DNA from: an uncultured Collinsella sp.
GTDB lineage: Bacteria > Actinomycetota > Coriobacteriia > Coriobacteriales > Coriobacteriaceae
Reading direction: 5' to 3'
Length of the DNA stretch: 5,259 nucleotides
Assembly (NCBI GenBank): GCA_902489515.1
Contig: CABUAL010000139.1
Span: 1 to 5,259, forward strand
In this document: piece by piece, positions 4,920 through 5,259 of the stretch
How positions within the stretch are numbered: position 1 is the first letter of the stretch
Layout of the letters: every line of letters starts with the position of its first letter
The notes under the pieces: model-generated
What the model was told of the DNA's origin: nothing
Database searches by the model: none
The model's input: only the letters and a program-made list of their open reading frames with translations
Made by a program: the position numbers and the translations under genes

Positions 4920-5259
4920 ATGTCAGCTACGAACGAGAAAACGGGAGGCGGCGCCTACGACGTCGTCGCCATCACGGCGTGCCCAACGGGTATTGCCCAC
5001 ACGTTTATGGCGGCAAAGGGGCTTGAGGATCAGGCTGCCAAGATGGGCGTGAGCATCAAGGTCGAAACCCAGGGCTCGGGCGGTGCCAAGAACGTGTTGA
5101 CGGCCGCCGACATCGCGGGTGCCAAGGGTGTCATCATCGCGGCGGACAAGAACGTCGAGCTCGACCGCTTTGACGGCAAGCCGGTCTATTCGTGTGCCGT
5201 CACGCGCGGCATCAACGATGCCGAGGAGCTCATCAACATCGCACTGGCAGGCAATGCGC
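4920..5259 (+). CDS. Fructose-type PTS EIIB component, 3' end missing
   Basis: The EIIB domain takes phosphate from EIIA on a cysteine and passes it to the sugar carried by the membrane EIIC domain. The frame is open to the window end (113 complete codons). After a short leader (MSATNEKTGGG), VVAITACPTGIAHTFMAA spans residues 15-32 and carries the P-loop with the phosphoryl-accepting Cys21. KVETQGS (residues 47-53), then VIIAAD and VELDRFDGKP, are further hallmarks of the fructose IIB family. The start is ATG 4920 with AAGGAGG (4909-4915) 4 bases upstream, a slightly short spacing. The IIB domain comes first, so if the gene encodes a fused protein it is EIIBC-like and not EIIABC. Whether it is a lone IIB or fused to IIC lies outside the window. 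The sugar could be fructose or another ketose or polyol. Confidence 0.9.
   Translation, partial: MSATNEKTGGGAYDVVAITACPTGIAHTFMAAKGLEDQAAKMGVSIKVETQGSGGAKNVLTAADIAGAKGVIIAADKNVELDRFDGKPVYSCAVTRGINDAEELINIALAGNA

Noticed and set aside
4870..5052. A 60-codon + frame overlapping the PTS EIIB start
   Set aside because: It is out of frame with the EIIB gene, whose P-loop and Shine-Dalgarno are clear, and it encodes Arg-rich sequence with no domain.

Overview
The window reads as chromosomal DNA of a high-GC Gram-positive bacterium, most likely an actinobacterium of the Coriobacteriia, and Collinsella-like. That placement is inferred from codon choice, the style of the ribosomal proteins and the intergenic repeat type; no marker gene proves it. 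All coding sequence lies on the + strand.

Bases 1-2440 hold the end of the S10 ribosomal protein operon and the start of the spc operon: rpsC (5' end outside the window), rplP, rpmC, rpsQ, rplN and rplX. The genes are packed with 1-base stop/start overlaps or short gaps. The exception is a 118-base gap between rpsQ and rplN, the classical S10/spc boundary, which can fold into a branched RNA structure. In the usual bacterial order rplX is followed by rplE, rpsN, rpsH and the rest of spc. Here rplX is followed within 30 bases by a strong Rho-independent terminator, and the ribosomal genes stop.

Bases 2441-2866 are non-coding. First comes a 33-bp tandem repeat with a GGGGACAG core plus two decayed copies. 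Then comes an AT-rich stretch with several GCGC-containing palindromes and A-rich repeats that looks like a control region.

Bases 2867-5259 form a small carbohydrate locus: a Gfo/Idh/MocA-type oxidoreductase, a DeoR-family repressor starting 3 bases after it, a 223-base gap, and the start of a fructose-type PTS EIIB domain that runs off the window. A 13-bp motif (ACGCAAAYACAAG) occurs upstream of both the oxidoreductase and the PTS gene, on either side of the repressor gene. This suggests one regulon: the repressor senses a sugar phosphate made by PTS uptake and controls both transcription units. The substrate cannot be read from the sequence.

The most notable points are the early end of the ribosomal block at rplX, the folded rpsQ-rplN leader, the shared motif flanking the repressor gene, the paired 17-bp sites 32 bp apart, and two different intergenic repeats that share a TGGGGACAG core.
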